A stretch of 64,000 bases of DNA from Undaria pinnatifida (taxonomy: Eukaryota; Sar; Phaeophyceae; Laminariales; Alariaceae), in the NCBI GenBank assembly GCA_012845835.1, contig JABAKD010000004.1:3380433-3444432 (forward strand), in the 5' to 3' direction. Positions 30,001 to 40,890 of this stretch are shown one piece after another; position 1 is the stretch's first letter; every line of letters begins with the position of its first letter. The translations under genes were made by a program, and so were the position numbers. Below the pieces are notes generated by a model. That model was not told where the DNA came from and did no database searches. It saw only the letters and a program-made list of their open reading frames with translations.

Positions 30001-32638
30001 GAGTAGCGCATGCTCCAGGACTTTAGGAGGGTGCTCTTGCCCTGAGCGGACTGGTAGGTGGTGCCGCGGTCGCGGATGAGGAGGTCTAGCTCGCAACGAC
30101 GGACGTCGATGTAGTAATGACGGGTCTCGGTGAGGGGGACGAGGCCCTTGGTCTTGCATCCGGGGCGGTTGGCGAACGCGGCCTGAATAGGTTGAAGGCA
30201 AGGTTGGGGGGAGATAAGCGCGGGGGGGGGGGGGGGGGGGAAGAGGGGATATACGAAAATGCGCGTTGAGGGTAGGGAGGAGGGAGAGAGAAACATTGCG
30301 TTAAAGAGAGGGGAGGGGGAGAGGAACAGGGGAGGAGAACGGGGGAGGGAAGAGTGGGGGGGGAAAGTGGGCAGACAAAACAACCGTTGAAGGGAAGGAC
30401 AGGGGGGGGGCGAGGGGGAGGGGGGGGGGAGCGAAGGGGGCGGAACGGGGGGCGGGGAGGGAGAGGAGGGAGGAAGGAAGAGGAGGGCGGGGGGGTAAAG
30501 GGGGAGGTGGAGAGGGACAGGGGGGAAGGGGGGCGGTAAGCTGTCGCTGAGCAGTGTCCCATAGCAATCGCGGCGTCGACGGTAGGACCACAAACGGCCG
30601 CTCCCCCGTCAGTATTCTCGCAGCAACTGCGACAGCTCAGCGGTCAAAGATGCGTATGTGAGTTCTGAATTTACTTTGGACAAGGCACTGTTTTGCCGAG
30701 ACAGTGAAGCTAAAACTACGGTACACTTTGCGTAAATGTGGGCAAGACGTATACTTCGGGTGGGTAACACTTAGTAGAGGAATGTTGGCATCACAGCGTC
30801 CACGCCTGTCGTAAATCTGGCACCCCAGGCACCGCTAAATCATTTTACCACCCCCCCCCCCCCCCCCCACCTTTTCGGCTTCCTCGGCTTCAAAGTCGCG
30901 GTTGACGACAATGATCAGTGACGTATTTTCGATCACGTTGATGAGCTCGTCGTCGGTCCGGGGCAAGCGCCAGAAAAACATCGAGTAGATGGCCAGGAGT
31001 TGACCGAGAACCCACTTCACGAAGTACCTGCAACAGGATTCGCGGTCAAGTTGGTTTTGTTTAGGACACGAAACATGCAATGGGAGGGATATCGCCGGGC
31101 TATGGATTGGGTTGGGAAAAGGTGCGGTTGCACGGGAGACGCATGCTGTGATAGCATTTTTGGCATCCTGTTTTTCTTTAATCCGATATCGTCGGCATCT
31201 CGTTGTATATTTGCGCTATTTTTTTGTTTTAAAACCTGTAAGAGCCATGGGATCTTTCATCGGGAGTTGCATTTTTCGTTTTATCGAAATCAGAGTTCGG
31301 GTGCGGGATATATACAGCTCTTCAAGCCACCACCCTCAAAGAGAGAAAATAGGTGAACCTCTACCACGTGACAGGAAACGGGGCACGTGCAAGAAAAAAA
31401 ACAAGCACTGCTGTGGCGAGCATTTTCACCGAGCACCCCGCTAGAAAGACGAACCTTCAGCAGGATTCGCGACGCATCGCGCAATGAGGGTAGCATCTGA
31501 TAGATTTTGCGGCAAGGCGTGGTTGTTAGTTACATGCCACCTCTCAGCGTTGGCGGGTCTTTATACATGGGACGGACGTGCGACAAGCAGACGAGTTCCC
31601 AGATGTTCACGCACAGCGCCCATGTGCATTGTATCGAACCTCCGGAACCATCGAGTAAGGCAACGAGTATCGCATGGCAAAGCACCCATACGCGCCAGCA
31701 AATGACCCGCCTTAGACCGAAGCTACGGTACCATACGGGTCTCCTCATGATTTTCATTGGCCGCAGTGTGGCTCCGGGTCACTCGCGCGAGTGACTCCCC
31801 CTGTTCCTTGCGGTCTGCTGTATCTTGATTTTTCGGTATGAATCCTTCTGGGAGATGGTTAGCTACGTTGCGCCACACTAACCGCACCTAACGTGTTTTG
31901 GTCAGCGAGGGGCAAGAGTCACTCGTGCTCGAGTATGATAGTATGATAGGTCAGGCCAGTTGGTGAAAAAGGGAGGGCGCGCCCCTGCCGTGGTAGCCTT
32001 ACTCCCCTCCAACCCGTAGCCTTGCTCCTTCATAAACTCATGTTCCCCCGCGGGAGCTCATCCCTCATCCTCAGGATAGGTCTCCCTAATCTCCGACACG
32101 GAATATCACCGTCGTAAACTAAAATCCAGAGAGGACAACCAACAGTGGTGCGTCTCTAAAGCGACATGCCCACAGGTGAAATATTAGGTGGCACAAATAG
32201 ATCGGGAAAAAAAGAAGAGAAAAAAGGAACAAGAGAAGAAAAGAAAACGTTTTTTGAAAACGCTTGTTTGGGGGTTTCGGCAAAAATAAATAAATAAATA
32301 ACACCGGGGAACAACCATGTTGTAACATGGCTTTCCCATATCCCGCCTTGTCTACACAGCTGACGAAATCGATTTGTCACACTGCACCGAAGGGATCTGA
32401 ACGATATCTTGAATGTCACGATTGCTCACACTGGGATCTGGATGGTGTGGTGAGCATAGTACAGCTTCCCCGCAAGGTGGTGCGGCTCGATGTACAGGCC
32501 GGGCGTGATCGGCTTCGCGCCGGGATAGGGCGCGGGAGACAAAGACCGACGCCTGGGAGACGCCTCTCTCTTGCGTTGCTTCAGCTGCGATCCTTGGTCT
32601 CCGGAGAAGCCGTTATCGAGCGTAGTTTCTTCACACAT
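26920..32638 (-). CDS. Unrecognised seven-exon gene, 459 aa
   Basis: I do not recognise this protein. Exons in coding order: 32638-32430, 31027-30871, 30182-29671, 29335-29162, 28515-28369, 27612-27532, 27019-26920. All junctions are GT-AG and the phases agree at every join, giving 460 codons with the stop. Visible features: a basic, Ser/Arg/Pro-rich N-terminus (about 18-40); one hydrophobic segment, YFVKWVLGQLLAIYSMFFW (71-89), that could be a single membrane anchor; a large exon 3 with many aromatic and basic residues; and a His cluster HATDHVLLH in exon 5. The C-terminal half is rich in Trp, Tyr and Met. The start is uncertain: an acceptor-like AG directly precedes the ATG, so there may be further 5' exons. 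Decayed copies of exon 5 lie on both sides of it. Confidence 0.65.
27120..27310. repeat. Intronic segment also present about 1 kb downstream
   Basis: GCTCCCGGCCGTACCTCCTGAAATACGGTGCCCCTTGC and the block from GTCGAGCAGCCATGAAACG to GCTATCGTAGAATCAGTC recur at 28180-28365. The first part recurs again at 28765-28850. Confidence 0.7.
27532..27612 (-). CDS. Unknown gene, exon 6
   Basis: Acceptor CCTTAG, hydrophilic and aromatic sequence YDHYESTCWRYMWVEPTLN then PFWNNKI, donor CTG/GTGAGT. Phase 2 at both boundaries; the split Trp codons are restored on both sides. Confidence 0.7.
27655..27735. repeat. Possible fourth fragment of the LINE 3' end
   Basis: A G-run followed by GTACTCA-TTTGCTTGCCTTA and CGGAGCAC-GTTCCT resembles the tail shared by 13085-13260 and 43410-43510. 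It is too short to be sure. Confidence 0.3.
27966..28035 (-). pseudogene. Degenerate copy of exon 5 (3' half) of the unknown gene
   Basis: The plus strand GTACCGGGGATGGCGTGGGG... aligns with GTGCCGGGGATGCCATGGGG... of exon 5 for about 60 bases. The copy has two in-frame stops and no donor. Confidence 0.75.
28369..28515 (-). CDS. Unknown gene, exon 5
   Basis: Acceptor CGCTCCAG, donor CTG/GTGAGG. Encodes VMKKNDIPPDMHEGLFLSC, then IMHATDHVLLHRVMWGMYF and NPDPHGIPGT. The His-rich helix-like segment is the most distinctive part of the protein. Confidence 0.75.
28600..28676 (-). pseudogene. Degenerate copy of exon 5 (5' half) of the unknown gene
   Basis: Reads RVIEGELYPPYAHEGVFLSG against RVMKKNDIPPDMHEGLFLSC in the true exon, preceded by the same CCAGGGTGAT acceptor boundary. 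The frame is open but the copy lacks the His cluster and a donor. Confidence 0.75.
29162..29335 (-). CDS. Unknown gene, exon 4
   Basis: Acceptor CACCGCAG, donor CCAA/GTGAGA. Encodes NEGNQWMGLGTIPTRDSLV, AECHNMDMLGPDHADKARWA and GLDLPFADYLINARIVLT. The apparent TGA after LTK belongs to the intron. Confidence 0.75.
29671..30182 (-). CDS. Unknown gene, exon 3 (largest)
   Basis: Acceptor CCTATTCAG, donor CCAAG/GTAAAA. The 170 codons start AAFANRPGCKTKGLVPLTE and end LHYGLLYGKSGPMSDP. A Gly/Arg-rich insert of about 20 residues sits in the middle (EGMGGGVPGRQRDGEGSK). The preceding intron is a 300-bp C-rich tract in the sense direction. Confidence 0.75.
30215..30535. repeat. G-rich low-complexity tract with many G-runs
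   Basis: About 320 bp of GGGG and GGGAGGG runs on the plus strand (C-rich in the sense direction of the unknown gene), just upstream of its exon 3 acceptor. It has high G-quadruplex potential. Confidence 0.7.
30871..31027 (-). CDS. Unknown gene, exon 2 (hydrophobic segment)
   Basis: Acceptor CTGTTGCAG, donor AAG/GTGGGG. The donor is followed at once by a run of about 18 G on the coding strand. Encodes the single hydrophobic segment, then RLPRTDDELINVIENTSLI and VVNRDFEAEEAEK. Confidence 0.75.
31235..31330. repeat. Fragment of the GATAGAGGT MITE family
   Basis: GCCATGGGATCTTTCATCGG, GTTGCATTTTTC and CGAAATCAGAGTTCGGG match the interior of the copies at 39.3 and 40.6 kb in order; no ends are seen. 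Confidence 0.5.
32430..32638 (-). CDS. Unknown gene, exon 1 (or first exon visible)
   Basis: Starts at ATG 32638 and ends CCAGT/GTGAGC in phase 2, which restores Val with exon 2. Encodes MCEETTLDNGFSGDQGSQL, a basic Arg/Ser/Pro-rich stretch, then GLYIEPHHLAGKLYYAHHT. A pyrimidine-rich tract and AG immediately upstream leave open an earlier 5' exon. Confidence 0.55.
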
Positions 32639-32785
32639 GCTGTCGTGAGGGAGTGGAATGGGGTGGGGCAGGATGGAGTGGGATCGGACGGAGGGGGGAG
32701 GGGGAGAAAGAAAGAAATCATGTGTCCCTGTTGTGCCAGGCATCGAGGCAAGCACTACTGCGCCGTGACTGTACCTGAAGAAGCT

Positions 32786-32960
32786 GTGTACCTTGCACAA
32801 CTATTAGTTGTACTGTTTGTAGTAGCTGTCGGAAGAAACTGTGTACCTTGCACAACTATTAGTTGTACTGTTTGTAGTAGCTGTCGGAAGAAACTGTGTA
32901 CCTTGCACAACTATTAGTTGTACTGTTTGTAGTAGCTGTCGGAAGAAACTGTGTACCTCA
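32786..32960. repeat. 55-bp minisatellite, three copies plus a partial
   Basis: Units start GTGTACCTTGCACAACTATT at 32786, 32841 and 32896, with a partial at 32951. They are almost identical. Each unit contains the palindrome ACAACTA-TTAGTTGT. Confidence 0.9.
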
Positions 32961-34420
32961 AAGTACTACTGCTGTGGCAATACGTATAACACTGCTATTA
33001 TAGTACTAACTGTAGGGAATTCAACGACAGGTGGAGCGTAGTCCACCAACAAGGAGCTCCCTCTCACGACTCTCCAAGCAACTACAAACCCTGGACTTTG
33101 CTTTAGAACACACACAAGCAGCTGGAGAATCACGCAGCTGCACAGAGCTGAGTATCGATATATATGCAATCAACCGGTTGCACAGCTAATGTACGCTATC
33201 GAAGCTGGCAAAGCTGGGCATCGAGTATAGGTCTAGTCTAGTCTACTCAATCAGGCGAAGTCGCAATTACAGCTGACGTACGCGGTATTCTTCAGTTGTT
33301 TCAATTATTATTGCACACTCAGTTTCAGAGCAGTCCCTCCGGTGAGGGGGTCGTCTTACGGGATATGCAAGGAGCATCGTGACGTACGTAACAACCCGTT
33401 GATAGTGGGATACAAGGAGAGGATGCGTCAAGCGTTCGCGTTCGTCGAAAAGGGAGAGTAATTAGAGTACTCGTTCTATGCTGGAATGAAACATGCACCT
33501 TATTGATTAGACTACTTTATTGTTGGAAATTAAATGAAGACCCAGACTAGACTATAGTCTATTTACGGGGGGGGAACACTGCTGTATGTACTACTACTAC
33601 GTGGATAATCAGGACCAAAGATGGTTCGCTAGTAAAAACAGGCGGAATACACAGGTTTTTGTTGGTACCGCGCGGGTTGTGATTACTATCATGATGGTCC
33701 TCCGTAGTGCTGTGCCTACTGTTGTACAGAAACTCTCTCCACCGGTTGGCTTCTAGGCACTACTAGCTGGCTGTTGTTGTTCAACGTGTTACATGGCTCC
33801 CTCGCCGCCATCGATCGAACAGCAGCAACAAAAGGGCCCTCGACAGCCGCGAGACACTCAGCACACCTGCCCTCCCACCCACCCACCCACCCACCACCCA
33901 CCCTCTCACCCGTCAATCCCCTCACAAGCCAAATTCATAACAATCTCAAGCCACTACTACTTCGTCTTGCGGTTTGAGCCGCTGAACTCACGTTCAAAGC
34001 AGCTTTGCCTGGGAAGCTAGCTCCTCCTCCTGGTAAGCTTTTAGATGAGATCTTCAGAGAGCGCGACGCAGTCGAGCTTGACGATCCTATGCCTGCAGAA
34101 GACCTCCGGAGCTGCTGCTGGATCCGAGCGTGTGTGTGTGTGAGGCTTGCGCGAGCAAGAAGAAGAGAGTGAGAGGGTGAGGGGAGAAGGCAAGAAGAAA
34201 AACACGCAGCAGAGCTCGTTCACGAAAGTCACAGACGAGGAAAATGCCATGCCAGCAGCCTGGCTGCGCCCATTGGCTACTGTTCCGGCTACGTCTTGTT
34301 GCGTGCGCCCCGCTCGCGTCCACTTTGGAAAAAACGCTGTTGTATTCTATCATACGTCAAATAACGGCTGCAACTAAATAAGAACACGTCAAAGTACGAC
34401 AACGGCGCGCGCCAAGCGGC
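32961..34420. other. Intergenic region without a gene
   Basis: TAGTCTA/TAGACTA-rich AT stretches at 33230-33565 and a CCCA-rich tract at 33870-33910. No exon is supported. Confidence 0.4.
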
Positions 34421-34427
34421 ACACACA

Positions 34428-34600
34428 TCATTCATTATAATTGAGGGGAAACTACGAACTCAAATCTCCCCTCACATCACGACCACAAGCAATCCATTAA
34501 TATAAGATCATTCATTATTGTTGACGGGAAACCATTAATAATACGAACTCAAGTTCCCCCCCACATCAATACCAAACAATCTGCTATTAATTGAAGAATC
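34428..34600. repeat. About 90-bp tandem duplication
   Basis: ATCATTCATTATAATTGAGGGGAAAC... and ATCATTCATTATTGTTGACGGGAAAC..., each followed by ACGAACTCAA and CCCCTCACATCA-type sequence. Confidence 0.7.
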
Positions 34601-34619
34601 TGATGTCGAATAATAATGG

Positions 34620-35558
34620 CGGTCCGTCCCTCGACGCCAAATAATGATAATGGGTCACGAGTCACACAAGACCTGTCTGTGCGGTCAAGGATGTGTCCTA
34701 CACTTAAACCTAGTACTTGTACCAAAATATAGTATTAATATGTAGGTATTAATACTGGCAAGCGCCCGTCACGGCAGCAATGTTTTTTCGATTATTTCGG
34801 TCTAGGTCCCGGTCGCCCGTTACCTCGAAACAAACACAACATTAACAACAACACCGACAACAACAACAACAACAACAACAACACCGACCGGTCACGCTAG
34901 GCGTACGGAACGTGACCTACACTACTGCCAGAGGTACACTGCACGAATCTACCCTACTGGTACCAGGTAGAAGTTACGACGGTGTTGCTAATAGCAAACG
35001 TCCTCCACGGCAATATTTTCGAAGGTCGCGCCGCCCCCGTCTCACCCGCGCCTAAAAACTGCCGTTAGACTATTTTATACGACGACGGTTGGTTTTATTT
35101 TTTGACCCGAAAACGTCATGTAAAATATCTTGTTGCAAAACGTTCAACCGGCTGATTTTGGTGCTCCCTTCGAATGAATGCGGGTGTTACGTTATCCAAG
35201 CACTCCTCATGAAGGACACAGATTGGTCTGACATCAGGGACTCCCCCGAGGTACTTCTGTTATTTAAACACAGAGCGCCAGGACAAGTACGAACACATCG
35301 TGCCACAGGATACAAATATTTTGAAAGAATCAATTTTTCAAGTTTTCAGTTCACATGCGGTACCAACGAACAGATAGATGGATACGAGTAGTCAGATGAT
35401 ATTTTTACCGTTCGTTATTTTTTACCGTACGATACCTAGGTATCCATTCATGAGCAGATCCGAAGTCTGAACAGACCTGAATCGCGAATGCTGGCCTTCT
35501 GGCCTTGTGGTCTGGCCTTGTGCTCTACCTTCTGGTGGCGCTTTTGTCTCGCCATTGT
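34620..35558. other. Intergenic region without a supported gene
   Basis: Contains an ACAACAACA repeat (34830-34885) and one plus-strand open frame (35089-35391) with no recognisable domain. Confidence 0.35.
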
Positions 35559-35559
35559 T

Positions 35560-35965
35560 GTTGTTCTCACATTAACTCGCATAATAATCAAGTCCGTGGT
35601 CACAGGACAGGCTCCAATCACTCTGGAGCTGATGAAATCGCCAGGGAAAAACAAACAAACCAAAGGTGGTACACGCATAGACTACATCACAGGTGACGCA
35701 ATTCATGCCTCCAACAGAAACACATAGAAGTGAAATCGAGAGTCAGGCTACGATGACATGTGCCAGGTTCATACCGGTGCATACGTCTCATTACTCGCGC
35801 CTGGAAAAACCGACCAGTCTATACCGCTCGCCACCCAAGAAATACTACCACGTATAGACTATATTGAACGTAGTACCGATCACTACGCACACGCACGACA
35901 GACGCAAGTCAATTGGAAAAAAGAAACAAAGAAAAGAAAAGGTAAAGGTATAGTCTAGTCCAGTA
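35560..35965 (+). repeat. Dispersed repeat R1, second near-full copy
   Basis: Colinear with 10240-10680 from GTTGTTCTCACATTAACTCG through CGCACGACAGACGCAAGTCA to the GAAAAGAAAAGG tail, roughly 88-90% identical by eye. Confidence 0.75.
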
Positions 35966-36236
35966 TAGACTAGACTATCGATATGTAACAGCACAACAAC
36001 AGCAGTGGGCCGTAGCAGCAGTGACTGGTCCCTCCATTATACTCGCCCTGCCGGTATATGCCAGCCGGAAAGACCGGCATTTTAGCGGCAGCAGGTAGTA
36101 GGTGGTACTAATACTCCGCATACATGCTCCCAACAATACTGGTTATTATTCCTATCTGAGCCAAGCGATTCCACAGGCACTATATATAGCGGGTGACCGG
36201 CACTACTACTCAGTCGGCACTCTAGAGGGACCACTC

Positions 36237-36260
36237 TACCACTACTACTACTACTATTCA

Positions 36261-36296
<36 letters not shown>

Positions 36297-36340
36297 TACC
36301 ACTACTGCTACTACTACTTCTACTACTACTACTACTACTG

Positions 36341-36426
<86 letters not shown>

Positions 36427-36452
36427 GCTACTACTACTACTACTACTATTCA

Positions 36453-36486
<34 letters not shown>
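36237..36486 (+). repeat. (TAC)n microsatellite, about 250 bp
   Basis: TAC/ACT trinucleotide array with occasional TTC, TGC and CAC interruptions and two CATAC-bearing breaks (TATTCATAC). Long Tyr, Ser and Thr open frames here are repeat artefacts. Confidence 0.95.
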
Positions 36487-36529
36487 GTATTATGGGGCGA
36501 ACAGGTTGTTGTTAAAAAAGGAGAAAGCG

Positions 36530-36630
36530 AAGGTGAAAAAGCCGAAAGCCGAAAGCCGAAAAAAGTCGAAAGCCGAAAGCCGAAGAAAGCCAAAAAAAGC
36601 CGAAGAAAGCCGAAAGAAAGCCGAAAAGCC
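36530..36630 (+). repeat. GCCGAAAGCCGAAA repeat
   Basis: About ten copies of GCCGAAA or GCCGAAGAAA in tandem; purine-rich. Confidence 0.8.
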
Positions 36631-37657
36631 CTTCATACAGCAGTTCGTTTGTTGTCATGGAAAAACAGTCACAGTTGGTCTGCTGTTGTATTATCTCATC
36701 ATGTCGACAACACTGATGTGATGTATCGGCAACTGTATGATATATGTGTAGACCTACTTGATGGCGGTAACTGATGATGCCGGTACCTGGTCAGATACTA
36801 TACGTAACGTGCTACAATATGATTGCGTCTTGCACTCTCGTGCAGTGCATGTTGTACGTTGCGAAATCGAGTAGTAGCTGACGTTACTGGTACCAGACAA
36901 TAGTACCGATCAAGATTCCAACATAGATTCGGGGTGTGTCACTACTGCGGTATCCCGCCGAATAAAAAACGCCTTATTATACTATAATAGTCTACTTAGT
37001 ACCAACGTTTCGTGCTGACGTTATGGATTTCGGGGTCATTAATAGTTGTTTGTGAGTATCTGAAAATCATACCAGGTACGCTACAACGACGGCGGGAACT
37101 AGCCCTGATGCCATGACCACATCATGGCAAAGGTAAGGTATCGCATTTTTTTTAATCGCCACACTGACCGCCTGCATTATCTTTACCTTCTGTATGATGA
37201 GAACTAGAAGTTGCTGTAGACAGACAGCCGCAGACGATGCGGAAAGAGATGGTGTACGACATACCGTACGTTCTTTTTTGCGAAAGCTTATATTATTGAT
37301 CCTTTCGGTGCTTCAAAAAAAGGGGAAATTGACGAATAAAACTAACTGATGATTTACATCATCAGCCACATACATGAAGCAACACGGCCGCCGTCGAACT
37401 GCTACGAGTAGACATAGTCTAGAGCAGTTAGGATGGTGACGGATGAAATGTCCGAGCCATGGTTCAAGGAGTTGTACGACGCGATTATACCGGGACCGGT
37501 ATTGCTGCGCGCTCATACTGGACTTAGTACTAACTAGACGATTATTGGCACGTCCCCGTAGTATTGTGTTTTCGTGTTGTTATTATAATGTGAAAACACC
37601 TGGAGGTTAATGGGAATGTGTGTGCAATTAATTCGAGGCACAACAAATATCATACTG

Positions 37658-37796
<139 letters not shown>

Positions 37797-38420
37797 CGCC
37801 GGGTATCATAGCCCTGGCACAATGTCCGGTATCCCCCGAACATCTATCTCGTCTCGCTTGTGCCGCAGACCCCGTTCAGCAACAGGGACAGCAAGGAGGG
37901 GTGGTCCTGCTCTTCTTCTTGTTTGTCTTCTTCTCCTTTGCTACATGTTCACCCCTTGGGTAGGGCTTCAGAGGAAAAAAATGACCAATAAAACTGACGA
38001 TTGCATCATCCTTCACACGAAGCAACCCGGGCTGCTGACTATAGAGGACTATTCGTAATTCTAGTTGTCGGCCGATTTTTTAGTCGAAGTCCAATGCGAG
38101 TTACCTGTGTGAGACATGAGCACAGCTTGCTGCGCTGCCGTGTGCTGCGTGCTCTCGCATCATGATAAAGAACGCGTTAATACCTTCACGTTTCGCTGTG
38201 TACATGGGCCTCGAAAGAGCTCACCTTCTTCTACCGTGATATACATCTTCTACGGTATTCCCTGCACACCTATCTTTTCTCACTTCCTTGTGCCGCAGAC
38301 CCCGCTCAGCGCCAGGGAGCAAGGAGGGGTGGTCTGCTCTTGGTCGTCTTCTCCTTCTACTTACACTTATTCTACCGTCGTGTTTTGTACGTCTGTGCCC
38401 CTTCTGATGACAGCGCTCTG
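37797..38420 (+). repeat. Local duplication flanking the GTA array
   Basis: GGTATCCCCCGAACATCTAT... to CAGCAAGGAGGGGTGGTCC at 37830-37915 is repeated in diverged form at 38250-38335 (GGTATTCCCTGCACACCTAT... GAGCAAGGAGGGGTGGTC). A further shared piece (AATAAAACTRACTGATGATT...GAAGCAAC) lies at 37335-37385 and 37985-38025. Confidence 0.65.
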
Positions 38421-39124
38421 CTTATTCTTGTCGTGGAAAACAAGCGTACTGTCATCGACAATAAATAATACCATATCGAGCCTGCAGCAAATACGTGACA
38501 CCACATAAGAACCTCTTATCATGACCCAGGCTCGAGTTATTATGTAAGACAGGGTGTGTCCAAACTACTGTGATATTCCAGTACCCCACCCTGGTATAAA
38601 AAATGCCTTTCATACGTAATACAAAATTCGAGCCAAAAGTCATGCACTCCCGGCTAGTGATGTCGAGTAATACTGTACCAAACCTCTGAATCAAAAGCTC
38701 CCACGCAAAAGCAACAGAACATCAGCCACCGACGTAAAACCAGCTAGATAGAAGCGGCTTCCAGCTGTTCGCTCGTACATAAAACTTCCATCAAGCACCG
38801 ACAACGCATCGACCCCCCGGAGAATGTCCAAGCTCAAGGCAATTAGTCTTTTACAAAGCAGTTTGCTATAAGACATAGCTACCTTGCTATCCAGGAGTAG
38901 CCAGTAGCATACCAAGTCCCGATAACCTGTACCAAAGTCGCCTGTAGCGGGTAGGGCACAACAGCACCAGCTGGCGCCAATTGAAAGTGCTTGCCTCTTG
39001 TTGGTAGACCGCCTGAAATAACTCATCAGATATATCGCGCCATACGCGGTATATCGCCAATGTCATTGTGCCAATGATGAACTACGGTTCCTTCGTCCAT
39101 CACAAGTAGGAGCTTCCAACTCGC

Positions 39125-39295
39125 GGACATTACCCCCCCTCCCCCTCCCGACCCCCCCCCCCCCCGCTTCCCGCCCCCACCTCCCCCCTCCCAACCCCCC
39201 GCCCCCCTGTCCCCTCCTCGCCTTCCCACCCCCCATCCCCCACCCAACCTCCCTCTCCAACCCACCCGACCACCCTCCCACCACCCGATCACCGC
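39125..39295. repeat. C-rich low-complexity tract
   Basis: About 165 bp of CCCCCTCCCC, CCCACC and similar runs. No gene; open frames opposite it are Gly-rich artefacts. Confidence 0.8.
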
Positions 39296-39304
39296 CGACG
39301 CAGG

Positions 39305-39545
39305 CTACGATAGAGGTATACCGTTTTTTGGCGAAAATGGTGTCTGAATGACGCGGCTCCTCAACCCAAAATCGTCGGAAATTGGCCATTTATTTTTTGC
39401 ATGATTTTCTCGTTGTGTACCTAGGCCATGGGATTTTTCATCAGGTAGCAACTTTATTTTTCTCCAAATCAGTTTTGGGAGAGGTCTTGAAGCTCCCAAA
39501 TTGAGGAACACCTAAAAGTTTTGGCGCACCCGTATCGTAGCATGC
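39305..39545 (+). mobile_element. GATAGAGGT-family MITE, copy with both ends
   Basis: Left end GCTACGATAGAGGTATACC, right end ACCCGTATCGTAGC: an imperfect 14-bp terminal inverted repeat. The interior shares TGAATGACG, AACCCAAAATCGTCG, GGGATTTTTCATC and TCTCCAA with 40627-40890. Confidence 0.7.
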
Positions 39546-39744
39546 GTCCCCCACCGTGAGTGCCCGCGCGCATCATCGCCGCCGTGAAACGATGTGGATG
39601 CGGATTGACCATCCCTTCCTACTCGTGCGATACGTATATATATTGTAGAGCACGCCCTTCCCATAGCTGGGTGTATGCGTGAGGCCGACAAAGGGGATAT
39701 ATACCTTAATGATGGTGACCGAACTAACCGATGACTAGCTAGCA

Positions 39745-39895
39745 GCCGTTTCCTCCCCCCCCCCCCCCACTCCCCTCCCCTCCCCCCTCATCCTCCTCTC
39801 CTCCCCCCGCATTTTCCTCATTATATCCCACTTCCCCCCTCCCCCCTTCTCTTTCTCCTTACCCTCTTCTTCACCCTCCTCACCCTCCTCCTTCT
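39745..39895. repeat. C/T-rich tract
   Basis: CCCCCCTCC and CTCCTTACCCTCTTC low complexity, about 150 bp. Confidence 0.75.
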
Positions 39896-40309
39896 CTCAA
39901 GTACGCCACTACTTTTGCTGTGTATAGAGACGTATTGGTATATTGCTATCAAGACGGTGTCAGGGGGTATATATAGTCTACATGTGTAACATACATGTAT
40001 ACACATCAACGTCGGTGCGTGCATCACAAAGCAAAGCCCGATATCCTGTGAGTCAGTCAAGGCGCATCAATCCCATCCCTCCTCTGTATAACACCCAGAC
40101 CAAACCGCAATAGAGGAAAGATGCAGAGGAGAGGGATAACAACACGCAGACCAAGCCGAAGACGGACAAACGCACAACACGGAGAAAAACAAGCGCCAAC
40201 ATTTGTTTGGCCATCCTAATCAACCCGCACCTGCCTCAACATATGTGCACGTCTCTGCATCAGGCCGATTACGTGATCGATACCCAACTTTTCAAGCTAC
40301 GCGATGCGT

Positions 40310-40560
40310 GAGCCGCGGAGGTGCATAAGCTACCTAGCCAAACTGTCTCAAAGCGCTTGGAATACTTTAAAACGAAACAGAACACCAGCCGTGTAGTAGT
40401 CTTGAGCTACCTCGCGGGGTCGTTTCCAAGTGCTTAGAACATATATAACAAAAAAAACACCAGTCGTATTACCCTTGGGCTACTTCGTACGGTCGTCTTG
40501 AAGCGCTTGGAAAACTTAAAAGACATAAACAGAACACTAGCTGTAGTTCACGCACCCGCA
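40310..40560 (+). repeat. Three diverged tandem units of about 80 bp
   Basis: Each unit has CGCTTGGAAnACTTnAAA-CAGAACACYAGCYGTA followed by GGGCTACYTCG-GGTCGT. Three successive copies are visible. Confidence 0.65.
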
Positions 40561-40626
40561 TCTGCCTCAAAGAATGCGGGCGTGTGCGCATCAGGTTAAT
40601 CATGTGGAAAAAGAAATCGACGCGTG

Positions 40627-40890
40627 CTACGATAGAGGTACACCATTTTTTGGCTAAAATGGTTTCTGAATGACGGGACTCCTTAACCCAAAATCGTCGA
40701 AAATTAAACGTTTTGTTTTTGCATGAAATTCTCGTTTTATGCCTAGGACATGGGATTTTTCATCCGGTAGTATTAGCAGTTTTATTCTTCTCTCCAAGAC
40801 AGTTTTTTTGGGAGAAGGTCTTAAGCTCCCAAATCGAGGAGCAGAATTAGAAAAAGAGTGATGCACCTCTATCGTTGTACGCGTCAATCC
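40627..40890 (+). mobile_element. GATAGAGGT-family MITE with possible ACGCGT target duplication
   Basis: Ends GCTACGATAGAGGTACACC and GCACCTCTATCGTTGT are inverted repeats. ACGCGT lies directly outside both ends (left one base away), suggesting a 6-bp target-site duplication. No coding capacity. Confidence 0.7.

Noticed and set aside
29667-30593. Full 308-residue minus-strand ORF as a single gene
   Set aside because: Its first 130 residues are Pro/Ser low complexity from the G/C tract; only 29671-30182 is flanked by valid splice sites and fits its neighbours.
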